Below are positions 24,835 to 32,316 of a stretch of 41,265 nt of DNA, one piece after another. The first letter of the stretch is position 1; every line of letters begins with the position of its first letter. A program made the position numbers and the translations under genes. The notes under the pieces were generated by a model. The model searched no databases. It saw nothing but the letters and a program-made list of their open reading frames with translations, and was not told the origin of the DNA. The DNA comes from Actinomycetota bacterium (GTDB lineage: Bacteria; Actinomycetota; Aquicultoria; SKW223): NCBI GenBank assembly GCA_026417515.1, contig JAOADC010000051.1:1-41265 (forward strand). Reading direction: 5' to 3'.

Positions 24835-26748
24835 TTATCTTATCAGTCTTTCCTTTACTTCCTTATTAAGCATTTCTATGAAATCTTCCAAACTGAATGG
24901 ACCGAGGTCGCCTTCTTTCCTGTGTCTTACAGCAACTGAACCGTTTTCTGCTTCCCTATCACCAATGACAAGCATATATGGAACTTTCATTTTCTGGTGA
25001 TTCCGTATTTTCTTGTTAATTGATTCTGGACGAACATCGAGTTCAACCCTGAATCCTCTGCTTGATAACTCCTGATAAACCTTGCTTGCATAATCAAAAT
25101 GACGATCAGCAATAGGTAGAACAGCAACCTGCACAGGTGCAATCCAGGCAGGAAAAGCACCACCATAATGTTCGATGAGTGCACCCATAAATCGTTCAAT
25201 GCTACCCATAATTGCTCTATGTATCATCACTGGACGATGGTGCTGATTGTCAGCACCCCAGTATACGAGGTCGAACCTTTCAGGAATGTTAAAATCCACC
25301 TGAATGGTAGTTGCTTGCCACTCTCTGTTGAGCACATCTTTTAGTTTGATGTCAATCTTAGGACCGTAAAAAACTCCTTCACCAGGATCAATCTTGTATT
25401 CTATTCCCTTATCCTCAAGTGCTTTTCTTAGTGCACCTTCTGCTTTTTCCCAGATCTCCAATGAACCTACAAATTTTTCTGGTCGAGTTGATAGGTTTAC
25501 ACTAAAGTCATCAAAACCAAACGAGTTGAGCACATAGAAAGAGAAATCTAAGATGTTTTCCACTTCTTCCTCTATTTGGTCTGGTGTACAGAAAATATGA
25601 GCATCGTCTTGAGTAAATCCTCTTACTCTTAATAGACCGTGTAAAACACCTGAACGTTCGTACCGATAAACAGTCCCGAGTTCGTAAAATCTTAAAGGCA
25701 TTTCTTTATACGATCTTGGTTTCGATTTGTAAACAAGAATATGCCCAGGACAGTTCATCGGCTTTACTGCATACTCTTTCTCGTCTATTTCAAGGTAGAA
25801 CATATTATCGCGATAATAATCTGAATGGCCTGATATCCTCCAAAGATCACCCTTCAACACATGAGGAGTTACCAATGGCTGGTAGCCCCTTTTCTTGCAT
25901 TCATCTTTAATGAAGTTTTCAATAATTTCTCTAACAATAGCGCCTTTTGGATGATAAAAAACTAGTCCCGGACCCGCCTCTTCATGAAAGGAAAAGAGTT
26001 CTAATTCTCTTCCAAGAACCCTGTGATCACGCTTCTGAGCCTCTTCTAAAAACCTCAGGTACTGGTTTAAACTTTCTCTGTCTGGAAAAGCTGTTCCATA
26101 AATTCTCTGTAGCATTGGATTTTTTTCATCGCCCCTCCAGTAAGCGCCTGCAGAAGAGATAAGTTTAAAAGCCTTAATATAGCCAGTATGAGGAACATGA
26201 GGTCCTCTGCACAGATCTACAAAATCACCTGTTTTATAGATCGTTATGGAATCATCTTCGATCTCATCTATTAACTCTAACTTATATATCTCACCTAAAG
26301 ACTCAAAAAGTTTCCTTGCCTCAGATTTGCTCAGAACCACTCTTTCAAATCTTTGCTTCTCGCTGGTAATTTTTTCCATTTCTTTTTCTAATTTAGTTAG
26401 GTCTTCAGGTGTAAATGGATTTTTTACATCGAAGTCGTAATAAAAACCATTTTCGATAGCCGGTCCTATACCCAGGCGAGCATCTGGAAACAATCTTTTT
26501 ACAGCAGCTGCAAGAACATGGGAGGCAGAATGTCTGAGAATTTCAAGACCTTCTTCTGTGTCTAAAAAAATTGGCTCATAAGATTTGCCTTCTTCTGCTG
26601 GCATACCTAAATCTATTAATTTATGATTTTCCATTCTTGCCGCTAGCACTCTTTTTAACTGACTTTCGTTAAGAATTCTTTTAAAGACATCGTAAACCGA
26701 ATCACCGTCCTGGAAATCTACGAGACTGCCGTTTATCAGGCACTGCAT
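24835..26748 (-). CDS. thrS: Threonine-tRNA ligase
   Basis: 637 aa, full length. N-terminal TGS domain (about 1-60), second additional/editing domain with HSASHVLAAAVKRL (about 73-86), class-II catalytic core with zinc-site MNCPGH and RVRGFTQDDAHIF, and a C-terminal anticodon domain from APVQVAVLPI. The start is ATG at 26748 after AAGGAGGG. It lies upstream of infC, as in many bacteria; no T-box leader is visible in the 119 bp before it. Confidence 0.98.
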   Translation of the reverse strand: MQCLINGSLVDFQDGDSVYDVFKRILNESQLKRVLAARMENHKLIDLGMPAEEGKSYEPIFLDTEEGLEILRHSASHVLAAAVKRLFPDARLGIGPAIENGFYYDFDVKNPFTPEDLTKLEKEMEKITSEKQRFERVVLSKSEARKLFESLGEIYKLELIDEIEDDSITIYKTGDFVDLCRGPHVPHTGYIKAFKLISSAGAYWRGDEKNPMLQRIYGTAFPDRESLNQYLRFLEEAQKRDHRVLGRELELFSFHEEAGPGLVFYHPKGAIVREIIENFIKDECKKRGYQPLVTPHVLKGDLWRISGHSDYYRDNMFYLEIDEKEYAVKPMNCPGHILVYKSKPRSYKEMPLRFYELGTVYRYERSGVLHGLLRVRGFTQDDAHIFCTPDQIEEEVENILDFSFYVLNSFGFDDFSVNLSTRPEKFVGSLEIWEKAEGALRKALEDKGIEYKIDPGEGVFYGPKIDIKLKDVLNREWQATTIQVDFNIPERFDLVYWGADNQHHRPVMIHRAIMGSIERFMGALIEHYGGAFPAWIAPVQVAVLPIADRHFDYASKVYQELSSRGFRVELDVRPESINKKIRNHQKMKVPYMLVIGDREAENGSVAVRHRKEGDLGPFSLEDFIEMLNKEVKERLIR

Positions 26749-26867
26749 ATTGCCCTCCTTAAAAAGTTAGTAAAATTTGCTTTTATCCGTTAATAAAAGA
26801 GATATTAGCAGAAAAATCTTTAAAAATGATTATGAACATAAGAATAAGTTAAAAAGTTACTCTTTCT

Positions 26868-27737
26868 TTAACCAGATCTCTTGAACAATCTCCTGACAAG
26901 AAAGTAAAGGCCATAGGTTACTAAGAGGACACCGGCTATAGGAATGAGAGCAACCATAACAGCCAGTGTCTTTCGAGTGCTTCTTTGAAGCACCAAAATC
27001 AATTCTTTCAGTGTTCTGCTCCACCAATTTCTCTCGCCTTTAACCAGTTCTGGGCTTTGAATAACAACAGTAAGTAAGCTGAGTTCAACTCTTTCCTCTA
27101 TCTCTTTCAGCCTCTTTTCAAGCTGGGCGACTTCCTTCCTTAAAGACCTTGATCGGTCCCTGATTTTTAAAATTTCGTTAACATCTTTTGCCTTGCTGAG
27201 AAGCGATTCAACTGCTTGTAACTCTTCTTTTGCGACCTTCAGCTCAGCTTCAAGATCCAGAAACTCCTCTGTCACATCTTGTTTTGTCAGGTTATAAGTT
27301 ATGAATTCGTATCTCTTACGAAGATTATCTACAAGTGACTCATACTTTTCTTCAGGCACTGCCAGCGTTACAACAGCATTTGGATAATCTCCACCAGTTA
27401 TCTGTTCAGAAACAACTGTACTACCAAAACTCTTGGCTGTCTGAATTATTTCGCTGGTTGCTTTTTTTACTTCACTATTCAAGATTTCCAGATATCCAGT
27501 TTTTATCACCTTCTGACCAAGAACGGAATCACTGACGGCTTTCTGTCCTGTTGATACTTCAACGCCTTTGGAGGGAACACTTGAAGTGCGAGATCCATAA
27601 TCCATCGTCTTTTCTACTGGATAATCAATGCCCGAACCATCAGAAATTATATCTAAGTTTATAAAGACATCTTGCAAAACTACAAAAACAAAGACTGAAA
27701 TTAAGGCCACAATCAAATATATGGCAATTTTCCGCAT
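26868..27737 (-). CDS. DUF4349 membrane-anchored protein
   Basis: 289 aa from ATG 27737, chosen because GGAGGTGG sits 5-6 nt upstream; the in-frame GTG at 27746 lies within that Shine-Dalgarno. An N-terminal signal-anchor helix (about 4-24) is followed by the DUF4349 region with GYLEILNSEVKKA and GSTVVSEQITGGDYPNA. A long coiled coil (about 155-225) comes next, then a C-terminal helix (about 258-280) and a basic tail. DUF4349 proteins are cell-envelope proteins of unknown function. It is divergent from the candidate selenoprotein. Confidence 0.87.
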   Translation of the reverse strand: MRKIAIYLIVALISVFVFVVLQDVFINLDIISDGSGIDYPVEKTMDYGSRTSSVPSKGVEVSTGQKAVSDSVLGQKVIKTGYLEILNSEVKKATSEIIQTAKSFGSTVVSEQITGGDYPNAVVTLAVPEEKYESLVDNLRKRYEFITYNLTKQDVTEEFLDLEAELKVAKEELQAVESLLSKAKDVNEILKIRDRSRSLRKEVAQLEKRLKEIEERVELSLLTVVIQSPELVKGERNWWSRTLKELILVLQRSTRKTLAVMVALIPIAGVLLVTYGLYFLVRRLFKRSG

Positions 27738-27739
27738 TT

Positions 27740-27768
27740 TTGCCACCTCCGACCTAAACCCATATTAA
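27740..27768 (+). promoter_or_regulatory. Possible promoter of the candidate selenoprotein gene
   Basis: -35 TTGCCA (27740-27745), 17-bp spacer, -10 TATTAA (27763-27768), about 42 nt before the preferred ATG. The match is moderate only. Confidence 0.4.
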
Positions 27769-27810
27769 CATAATGAGATAATAAATATGACTATTAAGTC
27801 AGGTGAAAAG

Positions 27811-28137
27811 ATGATAGAGATAACCCTTGTCGGCTCTATAGGATGCAAAGGAACATCAGAAACTGAAAAACTGATACTTGAAGTAATTGAAGAATTAGGA
27901 ATTAAAGATAGAGTCTCCTTCAAGAAAGTAATCTATACTGGCATTGAAAGTGAATTCAATCCACCGATCTTCGGTAGTCCAACAGTTCTTATTAATGGAA
28001 AGGATATTATTTACGAAAGAGATGATCTTCCGATTACCACCGCCTGACGCGTCTACTCAAATCCTGCTGGTCAAGCAAGGACTCCTTCAAAAGAGATAGT
28101 AGTTAAAAAAATAAGAGCCATTTTGGAAAATCTCTGA
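27811..28137 (+). CDS. Candidate selenoprotein, thioredoxin-fold (in-frame TGA at 28045)
   Basis: Read with TGA 28045-28047 as selenocysteine, this gives 108 aa with Sec at 79. ATG 27811 follows AGGTGA; an upstream ATG at 27787 has no ribosome-binding site. The N-terminus MIEITLVGSIGCKG puts Cys12 at the thioredoxin-fold active-site turn. FGSPTVLINGKDI is a typical cis-Pro strand. In related small thioredoxin-like proteins, as I recall them, this is followed by a conserved Cys-Arg-(hydrophobic)-Tyr; here the frame reads TGA-Arg-Val-Tyr. The frame then continues 29 codons (SNPAGQARTPSKEI and a C-terminal helix) to a normal TGA at 28135. A SECIS-like stem-loop lies at 28062-28081. The alternative is an 86-aa truncated protein or recent pseudogene. 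Confidence 0.65.
28062..28081 (+). promoter_or_regulatory. Bacterial SECIS-like stem-loop
   Basis: TCCT+GCT (28062-28068) pairs with AGC+AGGA (28074-28081, A28077 bulged), giving 7 bp closed by loop GGTCA. The loop starts 21 nt after the TGA. Bacterial SECIS elements have an apical loop starting with G, roughly 16-37 nt after the UGA; the Escherichia coli fdhF loop is GGUCU. Confidence 0.55.
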
Positions 28138-28421
28138 TCTTGCAAATAATGGGTCTGATACGCAAGCAAACGAAAGCGGGTAACAATTTAAACTTACCAC
28201 AATTAATATGAAACTGATGCTTCAATAAAGTTTCTGTTGGATATTAAGGATTAAATATGCTAACCTCCTTTTGTTTCTAAAAAACTGTCAATCATCAGTC
28301 AAACACTTTTAAGAATCAGTTGAAACTCATCCTTAGAGTTTTTTAAGAAAAATTACTTCAATCCTTTTCAGGAAAGATCTTTTTTGAAATTTTTCTCCTA
28401 CCATATCCTATAATCATTGCC
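28138..28421. other. Intergenic region with weak hairpin
   Basis: About 284 bp with no convincing gene. AAACTC (28323-28328) and GAGTTT (28336-28341) followed by TTT could form a weak plus-strand terminator. The next promoter starts at 28384. Confidence 0.35.
28384..28414 (+). promoter_or_regulatory. Promoter of a leaderless transcript (COG2426 gene)
   Basis: -35 TTGAAA (28384-28389), 19-bp spacer, consensus -10 TATAAT (28409-28414). The -10 ends 7 nt before the ATG at 28422 and there is no Shine-Dalgarno, so the mRNA would begin at the start codon. Confidence 0.6.
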
Positions 28422-28910
28422 ATGCCAGAGTTTCAATTTTTCAAAGAACTTCCACCAGAAGTTGTTTTGTTTATCCTTTCAATGCTACCTCTTTGGGAGT
28501 TAAGAGGCTCCATACCTCTAGGTATACATGCTTTCTCAATGACAGCTTTTTCGTCTTTCTTTTGGTCCTTCTTAGGAAATTTCACAGCTGGAGTGCTGCT
28601 TGTCTATCTTCTCGAACCTGCCGTCAAATATGTTGTTACGAAGGTTAAATTCCTTAACAATTTTTACGAAAAAGTTGCTGAAAGAGCGAAGAGAAAGCAT
28701 GCCAAGAAAGTCGAACTGTATGCTGAGATGGCTATATTTATAATTGTTGCCTTACCTTTGCCCGGAACCGGCGCCTGGACAGGTGCTTTGGTTTCAAGAA
28801 TATTTCGGTTAAACAAAAAAGCATCAATATTAAGTATAGGTTTAGGTCTAATCGTTTGCGGTCTCATTGTTCTTGGCCTCTCCTCCTCTATCTCACTTGT
28901 AAAACTTTAA
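28422..28910 (+). CDS. COG2426 small membrane (putative small multidrug export) protein
   Basis: 162 aa, four or so membrane helices. Recognised from LPLWELRGSIPLGI (21-34) near the N-terminus and ALPLPGTGAWTGAL (about 109-122), the two family re-entrant-like motifs. Between them is a basic loop rich in Lys and Arg. The family name implies drug export, but the evidence for that is thin. It is probably translated from a leaderless mRNA. Confidence 0.87.
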   Translation: MPEFQFFKELPPEVVLFILSMLPLWELRGSIPLGIHAFSMTAFSSFFWSFLGNFTAGVLLVYLLEPAVKYVVTKVKFLNNFYEKVAERAKRKHAKKVELYAEMAIFIIVALPLPGTGAWTGALVSRIFRLNKKASILSIGLGLIVCGLIVLGLSSSISLVKL

Positions 28911-28922
28911 ACAACGGCAATT

Positions 28923-28931
28923 TGTTATAAT
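28923..28931 (+). promoter_or_regulatory. Extended -10 promoter of leaderless nadD
   Basis: TGT-TATAAT (28923-28931) is an extended -10 with no clear -35. It ends 6 nt before the nadD ATG, which lacks a Shine-Dalgarno. Confidence 0.5.
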
Positions 28932-28937
28932 TTCCTC

Positions 28938-29576
28938 ATGAAACTTAAAGGTACAAACAAAAACCCAAAAAGAATAGGTTTAATGGGTGGTACTTTTAAT
29001 CCAATACACATTGGACACCTTGTGACTGCTGAAGAAGCTTTTTTTCAATTCAACCTTGACGAAATTATATTCGTTCCTTCAGGCAAGCCTCCACACAAAA
29101 CAGATCGTGATATTGCTTCAGCTGAAGACCGCTATCTTATGGCGGTGATTGCTACTGCGTCAAATCCTCACTTTACCGTCTCAAGAATCGAGATTGACAG
29201 AGTAGGTCCTTCATACACTGTCGACACCCTTCGAGAAATGAAAAGGATTTATGGAGTAGACACTGAACTCTTCTTCATCACTGGCGCAGATGCAATCATC
29301 GAAATCCTTACCTGGAAAGATCCAGAGATTATTGCTGATCTTTGTCAATTTATTGCTGCCACGCGCCCTGGATACTCGCTCAGAAAGTTTGAAGAATTGC
29401 ACCTCGTTGGAAACAGGAAACTTCCTAAAGTCCATTTTATGGAAATTCCGGCACTGGCAATCTCATCTACTGATATTCGTTTGAGGGTTAAAGAAGGTAG
29501 ACCAGTAAAATATCTTGTTCCAGAAGGTGTAGATCAGTACCTGAAAAAGAGAGGTCTCTATAAAGAGCATGAATAA
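28938..29576 (+). CDS. nadD: Nicotinate-nucleotide adenylyltransferase
   Basis: 212 aa. It makes deamido-NAD from nicotinate mononucleotide and ATP. The nucleotidyltransferase motif GGTFNPIHIGH (17-27, HxGH 24-27) and the C-terminal ISSTDIR motif are intact, with VPSGKPPHK between them. The N-terminal ten residues are basic and extra. The stop overlaps the next start as TAATG. Confidence 0.96.
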   Translation: MKLKGTNKNPKRIGLMGGTFNPIHIGHLVTAEEAFFQFNLDEIIFVPSGKPPHKTDRDIASAEDRYLMAVIATASNPHFTVSRIEIDRVGPSYTVDTLREMKRIYGVDTELFFITGADAIIEILTWKDPEIIADLCQFIAATRPGYSLRKFEELHLVGNRKLPKVHFMEIPALAISSTDIRLRVKEGRPVKYLVPEGVDQYLKKRGLYKEHE

Positions 29577-30601
29577 TGAATAGCATTAAAAAAAGAAGTA
29601 TCATTTCTAAAAAAGTGCCTTACTCTGAAAAGAGAACGGTTAAAAAATATCTCGTTCCAAGGGTTGTCCAACTTAAGAGAAGAAGAGCAAAAGAAAGATT
29701 TCTTTTCTTTGCATCTTTTCTGGCTTTTTTGCTTTTGATCTATTCAATTTCATATCTAAACGTAAACTTTAAAGTTGCTAGAACGGCTTCACCAACACCA
29801 ACTGAAAAACCTCTTGTCCAGAATGAAAATAAAGCCCAGGATTCATTGGATAAGTCGCCATTTTTTGTTTACGCCCAAGAAAAAGGCAAGATTTCAACTT
29901 CTGCCATATGCGCATACGATAAGCGGTTAAAATCTCTAGCAATCATTTTGATCGATAAGAGTATTTATGTTCCAGTTCTTGGACTCGGCGTAATTGATGC
30001 AAAATCACTGAGCACAAAGTTCTTGCCAGAGTATATCGCTTCAATTAAGAATTTCTTTGAATTTGAACTTAAAGGACCTTATGTTGTAAACTCTCAATCT
30101 CTCGATACCAATAGACTTAGACAAAGTCCAAACACTTTGATTAGCGAACTTCTCAAACTCAATTCATTGAAAATTGACAAAATATCATCTGTAAAATCTG
30201 TTGAAATAGTGCCAGCACCAACAAGGCTTTCCAGAGTTGCAAACGGCACAGTGGTTGTTCTCGATGCATCAAAACTAAATGAAGCAGCTTCAATTATGTT
30301 TTCAGATAACTTTCCCAAGAGAAATCCTAAAGGAACGGTCATCATTCTCAATGGTAGTGGTCTTCCTGCATCTGGAGCACAAGCTGCTGTTATTTTGATT
30401 AATGCTGGATATCGTGTGAATGCCATAAGAAATGCAGAAAGGTTTGACTATTTGGTAACTGAAATCCAATCTTCAGAGGAAACCATCGCTTCTGAAATTC
30501 AAGCACTCTTAAAATGCGGAGAGAAAAAGGTTCTAAAAGGAGCTGAAGGTGTTGCTGATGCCGTTATTGTCATTGGAAGAGATTTCTCAACAAACAACTG
30601 A
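29576..30601 (+). CDS. Membrane-anchored LytR_C-domain protein
   Basis: 341 aa. A basic cytoplasmic N-terminus, one membrane helix (about 43-61), a linker, and at about 253-337 a LytR_C domain (KGTVIILNGSGLPASGAQAA, then AGYRVNAIRNAERFDY). The catalytic LytR-CpsA-Psr phosphotransferase core motifs are not evident in the middle, so it may bind cell wall or a partner rather than act as a ligase. nadD-LytR_C-rsfS is a gene group familiar from actinobacteria. Translationally coupled to nadD. Confidence 0.8.
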   Translation: MNSIKKRSIISKKVPYSEKRTVKKYLVPRVVQLKRRRAKERFLFFASFLAFLLLIYSISYLNVNFKVARTASPTPTEKPLVQNENKAQDSLDKSPFFVYAQEKGKISTSAICAYDKRLKSLAIILIDKSIYVPVLGLGVIDAKSLSTKFLPEYIASIKNFFEFELKGPYVVNSQSLDTNRLRQSPNTLISELLKLNSLKIDKISSVKSVEIVPAPTRLSRVANGTVVVLDASKLNEAASIMFSDNFPKRNPKGTVIILNGSGLPASGAQAAVILINAGYRVNAIRNAERFDYLVTEIQSSEETIASEIQALLKCGEKKVLKGAEGVADAVIVIGRDFSTNN

Positions 30602-30660
30602 TTACGATTTTTTAATAAGTTGTCACTTTGTTGTTTAAAATCAATATGAAGGGAGTGATA

Positions 30661-31050
30661 TTGCTGCACCTAAGTAACGAAGTTGAAAAGATTGCGCAGG
30701 CCATAATTGAAAAGAAGGCCGAAGGAGTCCTTGCAATTTATGTGGGAAAGTTGATAGGAATTACAGATTACTTTTTAATCGCAACTGTGAACAATCCTAT
30801 TCAGGCTGAAGCTGTCGTAGAAGCAGTTGAAGAAACTTCAGAAAAGTTAGGTTTGCCAATCATTGGTATTTCAGGAAACAAGGATTCGAGCTGGATTCTT
30901 ATCGACTGTGGTGATGTGGTTGTTCACTTATTTACAGAAGAAGGACGTAATCATTATCGTCTCGAATCTCTGTGGAGAGACTGTCCAACTTTTGAATTCG
31001 ATTCAAGAACTGGAGAACCAAGGATTGTAGAACAGATTAAAGAAGGATAA
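30661..31050 (+). CDS. rsfS: Ribosomal silencing factor RsfS
   Basis: 129 aa from TTG 30661, chosen for AAGGGAGTG immediately upstream; in-frame starts at 30628 (TTG) and 30646 (ATG) precede the Shine-Dalgarno. RsfS binds L14 and blocks subunit joining. Family segments: GITDYFLIATVNNPIQAEA, SSWILIDCGDVVVHLF and YRLESLWRD. Last gene of the nadD cluster, followed by a terminator. Confidence 0.94.
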   Translation: MLHLSNEVEKIAQAIIEKKAEGVLAIYVGKLIGITDYFLIATVNNPIQAEAVVEAVEETSEKLGLPIIGISGNKDSSWILIDCGDVVVHLFTEEGRNHYRLESLWRDCPTFEFDSRTGEPRIVEQIKEG

Positions 31051-31079
31051 TTCCTTTGATTGTTTTTTTGAATTGTGGA

Positions 31080-31123
31080 GAAGTCAGTCTTTATCTATAA
31101 AGGCTGCTTCTTTCTATTTTTTT
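31080..31123 (+). terminator. Terminator after rsfS
   Basis: 13-bp stem (31080-31093 with 31098-31110, one bulge, one wobble) with a 4-nt loop, then TTTCTATTTTTTT. Confidence 0.8.
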
Positions 31124-31150
31124 AAAAACGGGCTTTAAACCAAACCATAT

Positions 31151-31193
31151 TTGAGTCTGCTCGGATTTTGATATAATATACTTTCGCGAAAGT
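31151..31193 (+). promoter_or_regulatory. tRNA-Ala promoter with start-site palindrome
   Basis: -35 TTGAGT (31151-31156) with -10 TATAAT (31172-31177, 15-bp spacer, extended by TGA) or TAATAT (31174-31179, 17-bp spacer). ACTTTCGCGAAAGT (31180-31193) is a perfect 14-bp palindrome over the predicted start. Confidence 0.65.
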
Positions 31194-31203
31194 CTTAAAT
31201 CTA

Positions 31204-31279
31204 GGGGATGTAGCTCAGCTGGGAGAGCGCCTCCTTGGCGTGGAGGAGGTCACGGGTTCAAGTCCCGTCATCTCCACCA
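31204..31279 (+). tRNA. tRNA-Ala(GGC)
   Basis: 76 nt with encoded CCA. All arms fold: acceptor GGGGATG/CATCTCC, D-arm with GCTCAGCTGGGAGAGC, anticodon stem CCTCC/GGAGG with loop TTGGCGT (anticodon GGC), and T-arm ACGGG/CCCGT with TTCAAGT. The acceptor has G3:U70, the main alanine identity element, and discriminator A. Its 3' part is the left attachment site of the restriction island. Confidence 0.97.
31222..31275 (+). repeat. attL: 54-bp direct repeat within tRNA-Ala
   Basis: From the D-loop to the acceptor 3' strand, identical over 54 bp to 39755-39808. It marks the left island border. Confidence 0.85.
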
Positions 31280-31764
31280 AATCAAACTTTTTTTCAATTC
31301 GAATAAGTATATGATTAAGCAGATTTTTTTGGCAGAGCTAAATCTATTTTTAAAATTTTATTCCCTCATTGTTTACTGATATTTTTTAGAGCTCAGCCTT
31401 ATCCAGATATAGAGTCAAATTACTCTTTTAATTATTGAATACAAAGCATATCGTATTCGCAATCGGATTGTTTTTTTAAATTTGAGGCCAGCAATCGTAG
31501 CTTAAAGATTTTTAATGTCAAAAGTGGGTTAATTTTGTAAATTTGAATTGATATTCAAAAATAGCAAAAAAGAATAATAGGTTTCTTATTGACTCTTTCT
31601 TTTTTTAATTTTTTGCCTAATCTTAGAATTTAAAATTACGTGGTTGGGCAGTCGTTAGAAACATCAAGTGTACATAGCATATTTCTACGCTTAATCTTAG
31701 AAATTTTTACGTTTTTGAAGGATTCCTTAGATACTTCAATAGAAAAAACATGCTCGAAAAAAAT
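31280..31764. other. Non-coding left flank of the island
   Basis: 485 bp, very AT-rich, stops in all frames that I followed, no integrase remnant seen. An imperfect direct repeat (TAATCTTAGAA...TTACG) occurs at 31618-31640 and 31691-31711. Confidence 0.45.
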
Positions 31765-32316
31765 CTAATATAGGTTGTTTTGCCTGATTTTTATTCCATA
31801 AGCCATCAATAGTTTTTCCTTTTCTGAAAAATCTTTGCAAGTTTGATTCAGTAAATTCCAAAATTCTTCTCGATGATTATGGATTTTTAAATGACAAAGC
31901 TCATGAGATACTACATACCTTATTAGGTCCAATGGTAAAAATCTCATAAGGGTATTAAAGATCAACTTTCCATCCTTGCTACAACTGCCCCATCTTTTTT
32001 TCATTTTTCTGAAACGAATTGATTTGGGTTTAACATCCAAGATTTTGCTAAGTTCCTCAATATAATTGTGGACAATTTCCTTTATATTTTTGTGATCAAA
32101 TAGTTCGCACTGCTGTGAAAGATTCTCTAACTCTTTATAAATTTCGGTTTTTTGCTTTATCCATTTTTTATACTTATGAATCAGTTCCGCAGGATCAATA
32201 GTTGTTTCATTAGGCAAAATGATAAATATACCTTCTTCTTTAACTTCCAGTCTTGCGTATTTAACTTTGCGTCTTATAACTATATAGTCCTTATGGGTTT
32301 TCATAAATAAACTCAA
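31765..32316 (-). CDS. YgjP-like zinc metallopeptidase (DUF45)
   Basis: 183 aa from TTG 32316, which follows AAGGAG inside the hsdR end; ATG 32304 is an alternative, and a start at 32361 would overlap hsdR by 71 nt. The zinc motif HELCH sits in VVSHELCHLKIHNHREEFW near the C-terminus, preceded by the family segment RKMKKRWGSCSKDGKLIFN. YgjP-type proteases often sit next to hsdR in type I systems; their role there is not known and may involve HsdR turnover. It is the last gene of the island operon. Confidence 0.87.
   Translation of the reverse strand: MSLFMKTHKDYIVIRRKVKYARLEVKEEGIFIILPNETTIDPAELIHKYKKWIKQKTEIYKELENLSQQCELFDHKNIKEIVHNYIEELSKILDVKPKSIRFRKMKKRWGSCSKDGKLIFNTLMRFLPLDLIRYVVSHELCHLKIHNHREEFWNLLNQTCKDFSEKEKLLMAYGIKIRQNNLY

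Noticed and set aside
26749-26867. T-box leader before thrS
   Set aside because: The gap is too short and lacks a T-box motif or terminator hairpin.
27811-28137. Frameshift to explain the early stop in the thioredoxin-like gene
   Set aside because: The downstream similarity is in the same frame as the upstream part, so only the TGA itself interrupts it; a frameshift is not needed.
31280-31764. Remnant integrase gene in the island flank
   Set aside because: Frames that I followed on the flank are closed by frequent stops and show no recombinase motif.
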